This document shows, piece after piece, positions 45,756 through 55,198 of a stretch of 64,000 nucleotides of DNA. Origin of the DNA: Streptococcus sp. LYSM12 (GTDB lineage Bacteria; Bacillota; Bacilli; Lactobacillales; Streptococcaceae); contig NZ_SPOZ01000018.1 of NCBI RefSeq assembly GCF_004569635.1, positions 1 to 64,000 on the forward strand. Direction: 5' to 3'. Each line of letters opens with the position of its first letter. The stretch's first letter is position 1. The notes beneath the pieces were generated by a model. That model was not told the DNA's origin and did no database searches. It saw only the letters and a program-made list of their open reading frames with translations. A program made the translations under genes and the position numbers.

Positions 45756-45997
45756 GATGTCTTTCTAGTCTAGCAAAAAATGAGATATTTGTCTGTTTTT
45801 TCTTATCAGAAAGGACTAAAAAATGATACTTTTAGAGCCTGGAGCATGAGTGGGGCTGTCGATTTAGGAGGTGTTTTTTGAAAGAATGTAGATTGTATTG
45901 AAAAAGCAAACAATGAGTAGTTTAAAAAGCAGTCTGGAATGGAAGTATTGTGCTATGAATGCAGATTTTAGGGGAAATATGGTATAATTTTACTGTT

Positions 45998-48463
45998 ATG
46001 ACAGAGAAAAAACAAGCAAATCGGTATGCTGTTGTGGACCTGGAAGCGACTAACAGTAGTAGTTATGCTAAGATCATCCAGATTGGGATAGTCATTGTGG
46101 AAGCAGGGCAGATTGTCGAAACCTATGCAACAGACATCAATCCCTATGAAAAATTGGACTACCATATCCGCGAATTGACAGGGATTACCGACCAGCAACT
46201 AGCAATAGCACCTGATTTTAGTCAGGTAGCAAAAGTGATTTATGATTTATTAGAGGGCACGATTTTTGTGGCTCACAATGTCTCTTTTGATGCCAATTTA
46301 CTGGCTGAGGCTCTCTTTTTTGAAGGCTATGACTTGTACACGCCACGGGTTGATACGGTAGAGTTGGCACAGTTATTTTTTCCAACCTTGGATAAGTACA
46401 GTTTGAGCAATCTCTCCAAGGAGTTGGAACTTGACTTGGAGCAGGCCCATACTGCCATTTCAGATGCGACTGCAACTGCAAGGCTACTGTTGAAAATTCA
46501 AGACAAAATCCAGCGATTGCCTAAGCAGACCGTTGGGCATATTCTCGAATTTGCAGATCATTTGCTTTACGAATCCCGCATAGTTATTGATGAGATATAT
46601 CCTACTCTATCAGACTATTTGCCCGAAGACCTAGTTTCAGTCAATGGGATTTGTTTAAAGAGACCAGCTGTAGAAAAAAATGCTGATCATCTATCGGATG
46701 ATTTTGCGACCAACCTAGCTTTCTTAGGACTTGATGAGCGTCCACAACAGCAGGCATTTGCCCACATGATAGAAGAGCGTTTGCAGGAGGAGGATGTACG
46801 TGTGCACTTTATTCAGGCACAAGCAGGAATCGGCAAGACCTATGGTTATTTGCTTCCAGCGCTCGTTCATAGCAGTCAGCCTGTTCTTGTAGTGGTTCCA
46901 ACTAAGATTTTACAACAGCAGATTATGGAAAATGAAGGTAGGAGGTTATCAGAAGTCTTTCATCTATCCCTAGCTTCAATTAAGTCTCCGCGCCACTATC
47001 TCAAGTTGGATACCTTTTGGCGAACCCTGGAGCGGAAAGATGATAATAGGCTCGTGAACCGCTACAAAATGCACCTTTTGGTCTGGCTTTGTGAAACCGC
47101 AACAGGGGATATGGATGAACTCAAGCAGAAGCAGCGTTATCAAGGATATTTTGATGAATTACAACATGATGCTCATGTGTCTGAGCACTCCCTGTTTGGA
47201 GAGTGGGATTTTTGGAGGCGGACACAGGAAACTGCTCGGCTAAGTCACATCACTCTGACCAACCATGCCTACTTTTTGGAGCATATAGAAAAAGATGTCT
47301 GGATGCAGAATCGTCTCCTAATCATTGATGAAGCACAAAAATTGGTTCTCTCAGCAGAAGAATATGCCAGTCAAGAATTATCGATTTCAGATTGTTTGGC
47401 CTTGCTGCAAAGTAAGCTAGATAAGTCTACGCATCTCCTTGAGAGGCGATTACTAGAGGCCTGTATCTTTGAATTGACACATCTATTGGAACAATTTCGA
47501 GCGACCGGCAGGCGGGAATTGATAACAGAAGACTTTCAAGCCCTCAGGCAAAATCTGGAAGAGTTGGGGGATAGCGAGCTTGAAGATTGGCTCTATCTCC
47601 TCAGTCAGAAGCGAGATTTTTGGCTGGAGGAACGCTATATTGATGAGAAGCGCTTAAGTTTCTTAAGGACCAGTCAGGAAGAGATGTTGGATGTAGCAAG
47701 TCTTTTGCCAAATCCTAAAATATGCTGTATCAGTGCTACCCTTGAGGTTAGTAAAAAGGTGAATGTAGCAGATTTGCTGGGCTTTGAGGAGGTGACCTTT
47801 GATAGACTTCCTAGTCAGCAGTTGGGTCATCAAATGGTTATAATCCCCAGTCAGTTACCTCATTTACTAACCTTAAAAAAGGAAGAGCATGCAGTATTTA
47901 TTGGCCAGCAGATTCAGGACTTACTCGTTCTTGATAGACCAATTCTGGTCTTACTAACTTCGATTAATGTGCTTTTGGAACTGTCACAAATCTTGGAGAA
48001 AGCTGGGATTCCTCACTTAGCCCAGCATCGTCATGGTCTTGAGATGTCGCTTAAACGCCGATTTGATAAAGGAGAAGTACCGATTTTATTAGGGACAGGA
48101 GCTTTTTGGGAGGGAGTAGATTTTGCTAGTCAGACCCAAATGATTCAGTTGATTCCTCGACTGCCATTTGAAAATCCTAATGACCGTTTTGTCCATAAGG
48201 TAAATCGACGTCTGAAAGCAGAGAAGAAAAATCCCTTTTACGACTATCATCTACCAATGATGATGTTGAAATTAAAGCAAGCTATCGGACGGAGTAGTCG
48301 CTCAATGAACCAAAAGTCCTGTGTTCTTTTACTAGATAATCGGTTGAACGATATGCAGTATGGCCAGCAGATTAAGCATTTTTTAGAGACAGAATATCAG
48401 CTAGGGCAAGTTAAGTCAACGTGTGTGATAGAGGAAATAGAGCAATTTTTCAAAGAAAACTAA
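45998..48463 (+). CDS. dinG: DinG-type helicase with DnaQ-like exonuclease domain
   Basis: An 821-residue bifunctional protein. The N-terminal DEDD exonuclease (about 1-165) shows VVDLEAT and HNVSFDANLL and an H..D motif (AHTAISDA). The XPD/DinG-like superfamily 2 helicase (about 240-820) shows AQAGIGKTYGYLLP, LLIIDEAQK, GAFWEGVDF and QAIGRSSRS. As in other Firmicutes the iron-sulfur cysteines are absent, so it may act mainly as a 3'-5' exonuclease in DNA repair. Extended -10 TGGTATAAT ends 9 nt before the ATG, so the leader is about 2-3 nt. Confidence 0.92.
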   Translation: MTEKKQANRYAVVDLEATNSSSYAKIIQIGIVIVEAGQIVETYATDINPYEKLDYHIRELTGITDQQLAIAPDFSQVAKVIYDLLEGTIFVAHNVSFDANLLAEALFFEGYDLYTPRVDTVELAQLFFPTLDKYSLSNLSKELELDLEQAHTAISDATATARLLLKIQDKIQRLPKQTVGHILEFADHLLYESRIVIDEIYPTLSDYLPEDLVSVNGICLKRPAVEKNADHLSDDFATNLAFLGLDERPQQQAFAHMIEERLQEEDVRVHFIQAQAGIGKTYGYLLPALVHSSQPVLVVVPTKILQQQIMENEGRRLSEVFHLSLASIKSPRHYLKLDTFWRTLERKDDNRLVNRYKMHLLVWLCETATGDMDELKQKQRYQGYFDELQHDAHVSEHSLFGEWDFWRRTQETARLSHITLTNHAYFLEHIEKDVWMQNRLLIIDEAQKLVLSAEEYASQELSISDCLALLQSKLDKSTHLLERRLLEACIFELTHLLEQFRATGRRELITEDFQALRQNLEELGDSELEDWLYLLSQKRDFWLEERYIDEKRLSFLRTSQEEMLDVASLLPNPKICCISATLEVSKKVNVADLLGFEEVTFDRLPSQQLGHQMVIIPSQLPHLLTLKKEEHAVFIGQQIQDLLVLDRPILVLLTSINVLLELSQILEKAGIPHLAQHRHGLEMSLKRRFDKGEVPILLGTGAFWEGVDFASQTQMIQLIPRLPFENPNDRFVHKVNRRLKAEKKNPFYDYHLPMMMLKLKQAIGRSSRSMNQKSCVLLLDNRLNDMQYGQQIKHFLETEYQLGQVKSTCVIEEIEQFFKEN

Positions 48464-49200
48464 AGCTAGTCCTTGATTTCTTTTAGGAAAATATGACCTC
48501 ATAGTCTTGAACATGGGATTGGCTACGTTGAACTGTAAATGCTAGGAAGATAGTGTTAAAAATGGGAGTGGGAAAGAACTCAAAAGATATAAGAAAGCGT
48601 TTGGTTTTTACCTTATTTCCTGCATGCTAGCCTCGGGCTGAAACGGTCTATCCCCAGACCGCTTCACTCCCCCCCCCGCATAGCTCCAACAGTCAGAGTA
48701 GTGACTGTGTTGGAGGTTGGAACTGAAGCCAACGAGTTCGCAGCAGTTCTAGAGGTCAGATGTGGAGTGTGAAACACGAACAAATATGAGTATAGTCGTT
48801 TCATTTATCTTTTATTACTTTGTTCACTCACTTTGCCGTATTCTAGTTATACCTGCAGCTTGTTTCCTAGTATAGTCATTTCGTTTATATTTTTATTACT
48901 TCGTTACCTCGTCTTGCTGTACTCCAGTACTACCTGCGACTCCTTGCCTAGTACTAAAAATAAACGAAACGGCTATACTAAAAGCAAACTAAAAGCAAAC
49001 TAAAAGACTATCAAAAGCTCCGGTGGAGCTTTTTAGCTTGTTCCCTTAAAGCAAAAAGGAGCAGCAGTTCGTTTCCAACATTCAAGGGCATGATAGCTAT
49101 TAAACTGCGTCAACGTCATTCGGTTCATAAAGTGAGAAAGCTAGGACTTTTTGCCTAGCCTCATTTTCTTCATGTGTTTGTCCTGAACAGAGGGCAAAAT
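48464..49200 (-). repeat. ~400-bp repeat copy L2 (inverted), split by a nested MITE
   Basis: 48566-48790 and 49013-49170 match L1 in reverse order and orientation (GGGAGTGGG, CATGCTAG, CCAACAGTCA hairpin, CATAGCTCC, then AAAGCTCC.GTGGAGC, TTTCCAAC, TCATTCGGTTCATAAAGTGAG). They are interrupted by the MITE composite at 48791-49012. A run of nine or so C residues at about 48669 is a likely slippage site. No gene is present. Confidence 0.8.
48791..49012 (+). mobile_element. MITE copies 8 and 9: one nested inside the other
   Basis: An outer copy is interrupted at CCTAG/TA/CTAAAAG by a complete second copy (about 48871-48977) of the other variant. TA is duplicated on both sides of the inner copy (CCTAGTA-TAGTC ... 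GGCTA-TACTAAAAG), fixing the element ends and the target duplication. The outer right arm carries a short duplication, GCAAACTAAAA twice. Confidence 0.85.
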
Positions 49201-49226
49201 CAATGGTCAAAATATAAGAAATATGC

Positions 49227-49232
49227 TATACT
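49227..49232 (+). promoter_or_regulatory. proBAC -10 box
   Basis: TGC-extended TATACT, 33 nt before the proB ATG; no good -35 is visible. Confidence 0.5.
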
Positions 49233-49265
49233 TTTCCTTATCTAGTTAGGAAATGGGAAGATTTG

Positions 49266-50342
49266 ATGAAAGATAAGCTAATTGTATTTAAGGTAGGTAC
49301 AAGCTCTCTTACGCAGGAAAATGGTAGTTTGGATAGGATTAAGATTGCTCGCATTACCCAACAACTGGCTCAACTTCATCAGCAGGGCTACCAGTTGGTG
49401 TTGGTGACCTCAGGTTCTATCGCAGCAGGTTTTCGTCGTTTGGGCTTTGATAAACGGCCGACTAAGATTGCTGAAAAGCAGGCTAGTGCGGCGGTTGGCC
49501 AGGGATTATTGATTGAGGAATATACGCAGAATTTGATGAAAGCTGGGATTGTGTCAGCCCAGATTCTTCTAACTCAAGAGGATTTTGCAGATGCTAGGCG
49601 TTATCAGAATGCTTCTCAAGCCTTGCAGGTCTTATTGCATCAACATGCCATTCCCATTATCAACGAAAACGACACCATTGCCATTGAAGAAATCAAGGTT
49701 GGAGATAATGATACCTTATCTGCTCAAGTTGCATCGCTCTTGAAAGCTGATTTGTTGGTATTATTGACAGATGTGGATGGTCTTTATACTGCTAATCCCA
49801 ATACAGACTCTACTGCAGAACATCTGGCAGAAATTGCTGAGATGAGTGAAGACCTATTTACCATGGCAGCAGGAGCAGGTTCATCCAATGGAACGGGCGG
49901 CATGACTACTAAATTACAGGCAGCCCAGATTGCTACTAAATCAGGGGTTCCAGTCTTTATTTGTTCTTCAAAAGAGGATACGGCTCTCCTACAAGCAGTT
50001 ACCCAGAGTAATAAAGGGACTCTTTTTCTAGCAGATAGACAGGCTATGAATCAGCGTAAGCAATGGATGGCTTTTTACGCTAGGACAGAGGCCTCTGTGG
50101 AGATTGATAAAGGAGCAGCTGAAGCCATGCTCAGCCATGGACGGAGCTTGTTGGTTGCAGGCATTAGGGAGTTGGAGGGGACTTTCCAAGCAGGAGATAT
50201 TGTATCGGTCTATAGTCAGGAAGAACACCGTATTATTGGAAAAGGTCGGGTCAAGCTTTCTTCAGAGGAATTGGGGCAGAAATTAGCCACCGAAAAAGCA
50301 GAAGGAATCTTTATCCATCGAAATGATTGGGTCAGCTTATAG
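49266..50342 (+). CDS. proB: Glutamate 5-kinase
   Basis: A 358-residue enzyme phosphorylating glutamate, the first step of proline synthesis. N-terminal amino-acid-kinase domain ([45 protein letters not shown]) and C-terminal PUA domain (about 275-355). ATG 49266 used rather than the preceding TTG codon. First gene of proBAC; 17 nt to proA. No T-box is seen. Confidence 0.96.
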   Translation: MKDKLIVFKVGTSSLTQENGSLDRIKIARITQQLAQLHQQGYQLVLVTSGSIAAGFRRLGFDKRPTKIAEKQASAAVGQGLLIEEYTQNLMKAGIVSAQILLTQEDFADARRYQNASQALQVLLHQHAIPIINENDTIAIEEIKVGDNDTLSAQVASLLKADLLVLLTDVDGLYTANPNTDSTAEHLAEIAEMSEDLFTMAAGAGSSNGTGGMTTKLQAAQIATKSGVPVFICSSKEDTALLQAVTQSNKGTLFLADRQAMNQRKQWMAFYARTEASVEIDKGAAEAMLSHGRSLLVAGIRELEGTFQAGDIVSVYSQEEHRIIGKGRVKLSSEELGQKLATEKAEGIFIHRNDWVSL

Positions 50343-50359
50343 AAAGGACGATAGAAGTT

Positions 50360-51598
50360 ATGATAGCAACCAGGGATTTAGTAGACAGCCTCCTGGCGCA
50401 CAAAGCTGCCATCAATTTGGCAACTACCGTGCAAAAAAATGCAGCATTGGCTGCGATGGCAGAGCAGTTAGAAGCAAGTTGTGAACAGATTTTAGTAGCC
50501 AATGCTCGTGATATGGAACAGGCTCAAGGAACGATTGCCCCTGTGATGCAGGATCGCTTACTCTTGACAGAAGAACGGGTGAAGTCTATGGCAGACGGGA
50601 TTCGCTCCTTGATTGCTCTGCCAGATCCTGTCGGTCTTATTCTCAATGACTACCAAGCAGTCAACGGTCTTCAGATTCAGAAAAAGTCTATTCCTTTTGG
50701 TCTAATCGGAATGATTTATGAAAGCAGACCGAATGTGACCTCAGATGCAGCGGCACTTGCTATTAAGAGCGGAAACGCAGTTATTTTGCGTGGAGGAAAG
50801 GAAGCCATTCATTCTAATCAAGCCATTGTTACCGCCTTAAAAGCAGGGCTGGTTGAAGTAGGAATAGCACCAGAAGTAATCGAATTGGTACAGGATACAA
50901 GTCGAGCTTCAGCGCAGGAACTGATGACTGCTAAAGGCAAGATTGACCTGTTAGTACCACGAGGAGGAGCAGGGTTGATTCAAGCAGTGGTTGAGCAGGC
51001 AACAGTACCTGTCATTGAAACGGGGACAGGGATTTGTCATGTCTATGTGGATCAAGCTGCAGATTTGGCAAAGGCGCTTACGATTGTGGTCAATGCCAAA
51101 ACCAGTCGCCCATCCGTCTGTAATTCTGCGGAAGTATTACTCGTTCATCAGGATATCGCAGCCCAATTTTTGCCTATGCTAGAAGAGCGATTGGCAGGTC
51201 AGGTAGAATTGCGGGCAGATGAGGGGGCACTTGCTTATTTGCATCAAGCCCAATCAGCAGGCAAAGATGATTTTCATACAGAATTTTTGGACTATATCCT
51301 AGCTGTGAAAGTAGTTGCTGATGTGAACGCAGCTACCGCTCATATTGCGGCATATTCAACTGGGCATAGCGAAGCAATCGTAACTGAAGATGCAGACACT
51401 GCGGCCTATTTTACGCAAATAGTTGATTCTGCGGCTGTTTATGTCAATGCTTCTACCCGCTTTACAGATGGGGGTGAATTTGGTTTAGGTTGTGAATTAG
51501 GCATTTCTACACAAAAAATGCATGCCCGTGGTCCGATGGGCTTGCGCGAAATGACTACCTACAAATATATCATTACAGGTACTGGGCAGGTGCGTTAG
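50360..51598 (+). CDS. proA: Glutamate-5-semialdehyde dehydrogenase
   Basis: A 412-residue NADPH-dependent reductase of gamma-glutamyl phosphate. Motifs: [24 protein letters not shown], catalytic Cys in [11 protein letters not shown] and [16 protein letters not shown]. The ATG at 50360 follows AGAAAGGA; the longer frame overlaps proB. Middle gene of proBAC. Confidence 0.96.
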   Translation: MIATRDLVDSLLAHKAAINLATTVQKNAALAAMAEQLEASCEQILVANARDMEQAQGTIAPVMQDRLLLTEERVKSMADGIRSLIALPDPVGLILNDYQAVNGLQIQKKSIPFGLIGMIYESRPNVTSDAAALAIKSGNAVILRGGKEAIHSNQAIVTALKAGLVEVGIAPEVIELVQDTSRASAQELMTAKGKIDLLVPRGGAGLIQAVVEQATVPVIETGTGICHVYVDQAADLAKALTIVVNAKTSRPSVCNSAEVLLVHQDIAAQFLPMLEERLAGQVELRADEGALAYLHQAQSAGKDDFHTEFLDYILAVKVVADVNAATAHIAAYSTGHSEAIVTEDADTAAYFTQIVDSAAVYVNASTRFTDGGEFGLGCELGISTQKMHARGPMGLREMTTYKYIITGTGQVR

Positions 51599-51610
51599 GA
51601 GGGAATACTG

Positions 51611-52393
51611 ATGAAAGTTGGCTTTATCGGTCTAGGAAATATGGGATCGGCTATCGCTTTTTCCGTTTCGAAGACAAAAGGAGTAGAAGTGCTTCTCAGC
51701 AATCACAATCAAGCTCAAGCAGACGAGGTGCAGGCAAAAACTGGTGGACGTATTCTTGCAAATACGGTCATTATTGAGCAAGCAGATGTGATCTTTTTAG
51801 GAATCAAACCGTATCAGGTCTTTCCCTTTCTTGAAAGTATGGCAGAGGCTATTACGGCAAATCCTTCTGCAATCTGGATTTCCATGGCAGCAGGTATTAG
51901 CCTAGAGCAGTTGGCTCAGCATCTACCAGCTAGTCAAATCGTACGGATCATGCCTAATACTCCCGTTGCGATTGGTCAAGGAATGACAACTTGTACTCTA
52001 GTTAATCCTAAGTTAGTCGCTTTGACCGAGCAGCTCCTATCTAAATCAGGACAGATTAGGTGGGTAGAAGAAAGGTTGATTGATGCTGCAACAGCTCTTG
52101 CAGGCTGTGGTCCGGCCTTTGTCTATCAATGGATTGAAGCCATGATGGATGCAGGAGTGGCACAGGGATTGACTGCTGACGATGCCAAGTACTTAGCCGC
52201 TCAGACCTTACTGGGCTCTGCCCAAATGGTCTTAGACAGCGACAAACACCCAGCTCAGTTACGGCAAGAAGTCACATCACCAGCTGGTTCAACTATTGCG
52301 GGTGTCGTCAAGCTTGAAAAAGAGGGCTTTCGCTATGCTATTATGTCTGCTATCAAGGCAGCCATCAAACGAACAAAGCAGTTGGGGAAATGA
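51611..52393 (+). CDS. proC: Pyrroline-5-carboxylate reductase
   Basis: A 260-residue enzyme finishing proline synthesis. N-terminal Rossmann motif GFIGLGNMGSAI, MPNTPVAIGQGM and the signature PAGSTIAGVVKLE near the C-terminus. TAGGAGGG precedes the ATG 12 nt after proA. Ends at a hairpin (AGCTGGAC/GTCCCAGCT) belonging to a partial copy of the ~400-bp repeat. Confidence 0.96.
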   Translation: MKVGFIGLGNMGSAIAFSVSKTKGVEVLLSNHNQAQADEVQAKTGGRILANTVIIEQADVIFLGIKPYQVFPFLESMAEAITANPSAIWISMAAGISLEQLAQHLPASQIVRIMPNTPVAIGQGMTTCTLVNPKLVALTEQLLSKSGQIRWVEERLIDAATALAGCGPAFVYQWIEAMMDAGVAQGLTADDAKYLAAQTLLGSAQMVLDSDKHPAQLRQEVTSPAGSTIAGVVKLEKEGFRYAIMSAIKAAIKRTKQLGK

Positions 52394-52462
52394 AGCTGGA
52401 CAAACAGTCCCAGCTTTCTCACTTTATGAACCGAATGATGTTGACGCAGTGGTTACTTGCTT
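52394..52462 (+). repeat. Partial copy of the ~400-bp repeat acting as proC terminator
   Basis: AGCTGGAC/GTCCCAGC hairpin followed by TTTCTC and TTTATGAACCGAATGATG, the first ~65 bp of the L1 family, starting directly at the proC stop; truncated by a MITE. Confidence 0.75.
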
Positions 52463-52568
52463 TATAGTCATTTCGTTTATCTTTTGTTACTTCGTTCACT
52501 CGCTTTGCCGTACTCTAGTACAGCCTGCAGCTCCTTGCCTAGTACTAAAAGTAAACTAAGAGGCTATA
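52463..52568 (+). mobile_element. MITE copy 10
   Basis: Complete element with TATAGTC and GGCTATA ends, inserted just downstream of the partial ~400-bp repeat after proC. Confidence 0.85.
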
Positions 52569-52604
52569 TAAGACAAAATCAGAAATAGTATATACTTAGC
52601 TATA

Positions 52605-52645
52605 AACAAATCAGCAGGGGTTCTTTTCCTGCTGATTTGTTTTAT
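52605..52645. terminator. Terminator of the TetR gene
   Basis: AACAAATCAGCAGG (52605-52618) and CCTGCTGATTTGTT (52628-52641) form a 14-bp perfect stem, usable from either side. Confidence 0.8.
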
Positions 52646-53055
52646 CTGTTGTTCAACTGATTGGTCTTGTCTTTAATCCACTGGCTAATGTTTGACAAGG
52701 TTTTACTATCTTCAACCTTGTCTTTTTGCTGCTGGATAAATTCTGAAAAACTTTGCTGAATCCCATCCTCGTGGACTTTCTTTTGGAGTTGACGCCACTT
52801 GTCCATAAGATTGTGCGAAGTTCTTTCATAAGCTAATTCTAAAATTTCTTCTTTTGATTTATAATTTCGGTAAAAAGCGTTGCGGGAAACCCCTGCTTTT
52901 CTGACTAATTCAGAAATAGAGATTTGACGCATATCCTTTTTTTCCAATAAAAAAAGCAGAGCTGTTTCAATGGATTCACGAGTTAGTTGATTGATTTCTT
53001 TATTGGATTGGGATAAATTTTTTAACGATTTAGGAGAAATTGTCCGTTTTTTCAT
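52642..53055 (-). CDS. TetR/AcrR-like transcriptional regulator
   Basis: A 137-residue protein with a TetR N-terminal helix-turn-helix (about residues 25-70: ISISELVRKAGVSRNAFYRNYKSKEEIL) and an unusually short, polar C-terminal part (about 65 residues). That is shorter than typical TetR ligand domains, so it may lack or have a minimal ligand pocket. It diverges from degV, with ~170 bp between. GGAAAGGAAAG lies before the ATG. Target unknown. Confidence 0.78.
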   Translation of the reverse strand: MKKRTISPKSLKNLSQSNKEINQLTRESIETALLFLLEKKDMRQISISELVRKAGVSRNAFYRNYKSKEEILELAYERTSHNLMDKWRQLQKKVHEDGIQQSFSEFIQQQKDKVEDSKTLSNISQWIKDKTNQLNNR

Positions 53056-53123
53056 AGCTTTCCTTTCCCAAAATGAAGTCGAGTTCTTCTTGCGTCCGGG
53101 ATGTGACAGCCGAAAGAAAATGC

Positions 53124-53152
53124 TTTCACTTCGTCTGGTTTCATGATATAAT
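53124..53152 (+). promoter_or_regulatory. degV promoter
   Basis: TTTCAC (53124-53129), 17-bp spacer, TGA-extended TATAAT (53147-53152). The ~70-nt leader contains a small hairpin AAGCAA/TTTGCTT and no clear Shine-Dalgarno. Confidence 0.6.
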
Positions 53153-53224
53153 TGTAAAGCAAGATAGTTTGCTTGTCAAATAAAAATCTTAGCCTTATTA
53201 CTTAAATAGAATGGAAATACCTTT

Positions 53225-54070
53225 ATGGCTAAATGGAAAATTGTCACAGATTCAGGATGTGACTACAAAGAACTAGTAAATATCGCACCTGCTACACTAT
53301 TTGAAATCGTTCCGTTAACAGTACGCATTGGGGAGGAAATCTTTTTGGATGATGCCTCCCTTGATATTGACCAGATGATGGAAGTTATGTATGCTTCATC
53401 AGATGCGGCCGGCTCAGCTTGTCCTAGCCCACAGGCCTATGAAGCAGCTTATGAGGGCGCTGAAAATGTGATTGTATTGACGTTGACGGGTTCCTTGTCT
53501 GGCAGTTATAACAGTGCTCGCGTTGCGAAAGAGATATTTTTAGAAGAACATCCAGATGTCAATATTCACTTGGTTGATACCCTTTCTGCTGGTGGAGAGA
53601 TGGATTTGCTAGTTGGAGAAATTAACCGCTTGATTGCTTCAGGTTTGGATTATGATGAAGTAGTATCTGCTATTACTGACTATCAAAAGAAGACCAAGTT
53701 GCTTTTTGTCCTTGCCAAGGTGAATAATCTAGTTAAAAATGGGCGTTTGAGCAAGTTGGTTGGAGCAGTCGTTGGACTTCTCAATATCCGTATGGTTGGT
53801 GAAGCAAGTAATGAAGGCAAGCTTGAGTTACTACAAAAAGCGCGCGGTCATAAGAAATCTGTCACAACAGCTTTTGAAGAAATTCTTAAGGCAGGTTACA
53901 AGGGTGGACGGATCGTGATTGCTCACCGGAATAATGATAAATTCTGTCAGCAATTCTCTGAATTGGTGCGCAATATGTATCCCGATGCTTTGATTGAAGC
54001 CCTGCCAACATCTGGCCTCTGTAGTTTTTATGCAGAAGAAAATGGTCTTCTCATGGGGTATGAAATTTAA
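53225..54070 (+). CDS. DegV family fatty-acid-binding protein
   Basis: A 281-residue DegV protein: KIVTDSGCDY at the N-terminus, LTLTGSLSGSYNSAR and the VKNGRLSKLVGAVVGLLNI region lining the lipid pocket. FakB-type DegV proteins hand bound fatty acids to the kinase FakA; several paralogues exist in streptococci, and which one this is cannot be told. Followed by a secreted rhodanese-like gene. Confidence 0.88.
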   Translation: MAKWKIVTDSGCDYKELVNIAPATLFEIVPLTVRIGEEIFLDDASLDIDQMMEVMYASSDAAGSACPSPQAYEAAYEGAENVIVLTLTGSLSGSYNSARVAKEIFLEEHPDVNIHLVDTLSAGGEMDLLVGEINRLIASGLDYDEVVSAITDYQKKTKLLFVLAKVNNLVKNGRLSKLVGAVVGLLNIRMVGEASNEGKLELLQKARGHKKSVTTAFEEILKAGYKGGRIVIAHRNNDKFCQQFSELVRNMYPDALIEALPTSGLCSFYAEENGLLMGYEI

Positions 54071-54137
54071 TAATAAACAAAAGGGGCTATTCAACTTTGC
54101 TTGATTGCCTTTTTGTAGGTTATCGGAGTGGAAATGA

Positions 54138-54620
54138 ATGAAGAAAAAGAGTATTATCCTACTAGGTTTTGCCAGTGTGCTTGGTTTGCTGGCTCATCAG
54201 GAAGTGGGAACAGCTACCAAACAGGAGGTGAAAAGAACACCAGGCCAGCAGCTAGTTAATCGTGCGAATAGGGATATCAAGTGGTTAGAAGCGAGTAAAG
54301 ATTCGCAGACCTACCAGATTCGTTTTGAGCAGGTGGTTGCGGCTGTAAAAAATGGGGCTAAATGCTATGATGTTCGTTCTTTTATTGAATACCAGCTTGG
54401 TCATGTAGAGGTCGCAGAACATTATCCTTTAGCGACATTAGGCCGGCAGGAGTTTCCTGCCTTGGTTCACGAGGTCCCCATTTATCTCTATAGTTCAGAC
54501 AGTCGTTCATCTGCCCAGGCTGCGACACTCTTGCGTGATGAGGGGTTTCAATATGTCTATGATTTGGGCAGTCTGGATCAGGTCAAGGCAATCGGTGCGG
54601 TCCTAAATGAATGGTGGTAA
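54138..54620 (+). CDS. Exported rhodanese-like protein lacking the catalytic cysteine
   Basis: A 160-residue protein with a signal peptide or anchor (MKKKSIILLGFASVLGLLA) and a rhodanese fold (about 60-155): CYDVRSFIEYQLGHVEVAEH is the CH2A-type motif, but the active-site loop reads YLYSSDSRSSAQAA where active enzymes have Cys. It is thus probably not a sulfurtransferase; a binding or scaffolding role outside the membrane is possible. It sits between degV and a GNAT gene, in the same direction. Confidence 0.72.
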   Translation: MKKKSIILLGFASVLGLLAHQEVGTATKQEVKRTPGQQLVNRANRDIKWLEASKDSQTYQIRFEQVVAAVKNGAKCYDVRSFIEYQLGHVEVAEHYPLATLGRQEFPALVHEVPIYLYSSDSRSSAQAATLLRDEGFQYVYDLGSLDQVKAIGAVLNEWW

Positions 54621-54627
54621 ATAGTAA

Positions 54628-55068
54628 ATGTTGGAAGAAAGAATGATTGCATTAAGAACCATTGATGAAGAAAATTTTGAAGCTTGTATCCGTTTGGTAG
54701 TGAACGTCGAGGAGGAGTTTGTAGACTCTGTCTTATATTCGTTAGCAGAAGCTTGGCTCTATAGAGATTGCATGGAAGTATTTGCGATTTATCATACAGA
54801 CCAGCCTATCGGCTTTGTGTCTATGTATGTAGGGAGGGAAAATCCACAAATTATTAACTTTTTAATTGACGATGCCTTTCAAGGTCTGGGTTATGGGACA
54901 CAGGCTGCGGCACTATCTATTCACTATTTACAAGAAAAATACCAAGCAACCCGTATTTCACTCCCCGTTCATGTCCAGAACATAGAAGCTCAAAGATTTT
55001 GGATGAAACAAGGCTTTCATCTTTCTGATAACATTGAAAATGGCTATCTGTTTATGCGTAGGGAATAA
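54628..55068 (+). CDS. GNAT family N-acetyltransferase
   Basis: A 146-residue acetyltransferase of the SpeG/PaiA-like group: IALRTIDEENFEACIRL, GFVSMYVG, and the acetyl-CoA loop FQGLGYGTQAAALS. Closest in style to spermine/spermidine acetyltransferases; substrate unproven. Start at 54628 or at an in-frame ATG 15 nt later with GGAAGAAAG in front. Seven bases follow the rhodanese gene, so both are probably co-transcribed. Confidence 0.82.
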   Translation: MLEERMIALRTIDEENFEACIRLVVNVEEEFVDSVLYSLAEAWLYRDCMEVFAIYHTDQPIGFVSMYVGRENPQIINFLIDDAFQGLGYGTQAAALSIHYLQEKYQATRISLPVHVQNIEAQRFWMKQGFHLSDNIENGYLFMRRE

Positions 55069-55198
55069 AAGCTAGTCATATAGTAGGTCCACTAAAAAAG
55101 AGAGGCACATTATTGCTGCAGTGTGGGTCATGGATGTTAGAAAAGGTGTAATTGCGTATGTAAGAAACGCCCCTCTACTCTATTACAGATTATTTTTT

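Noticed and set aside
45865..45990. Small gene behind the strong AGGAGGTG near 45869
   Set aside because: The frames that follow end within a few codons; it is more likely a chance purine-rich stretch or a relic.
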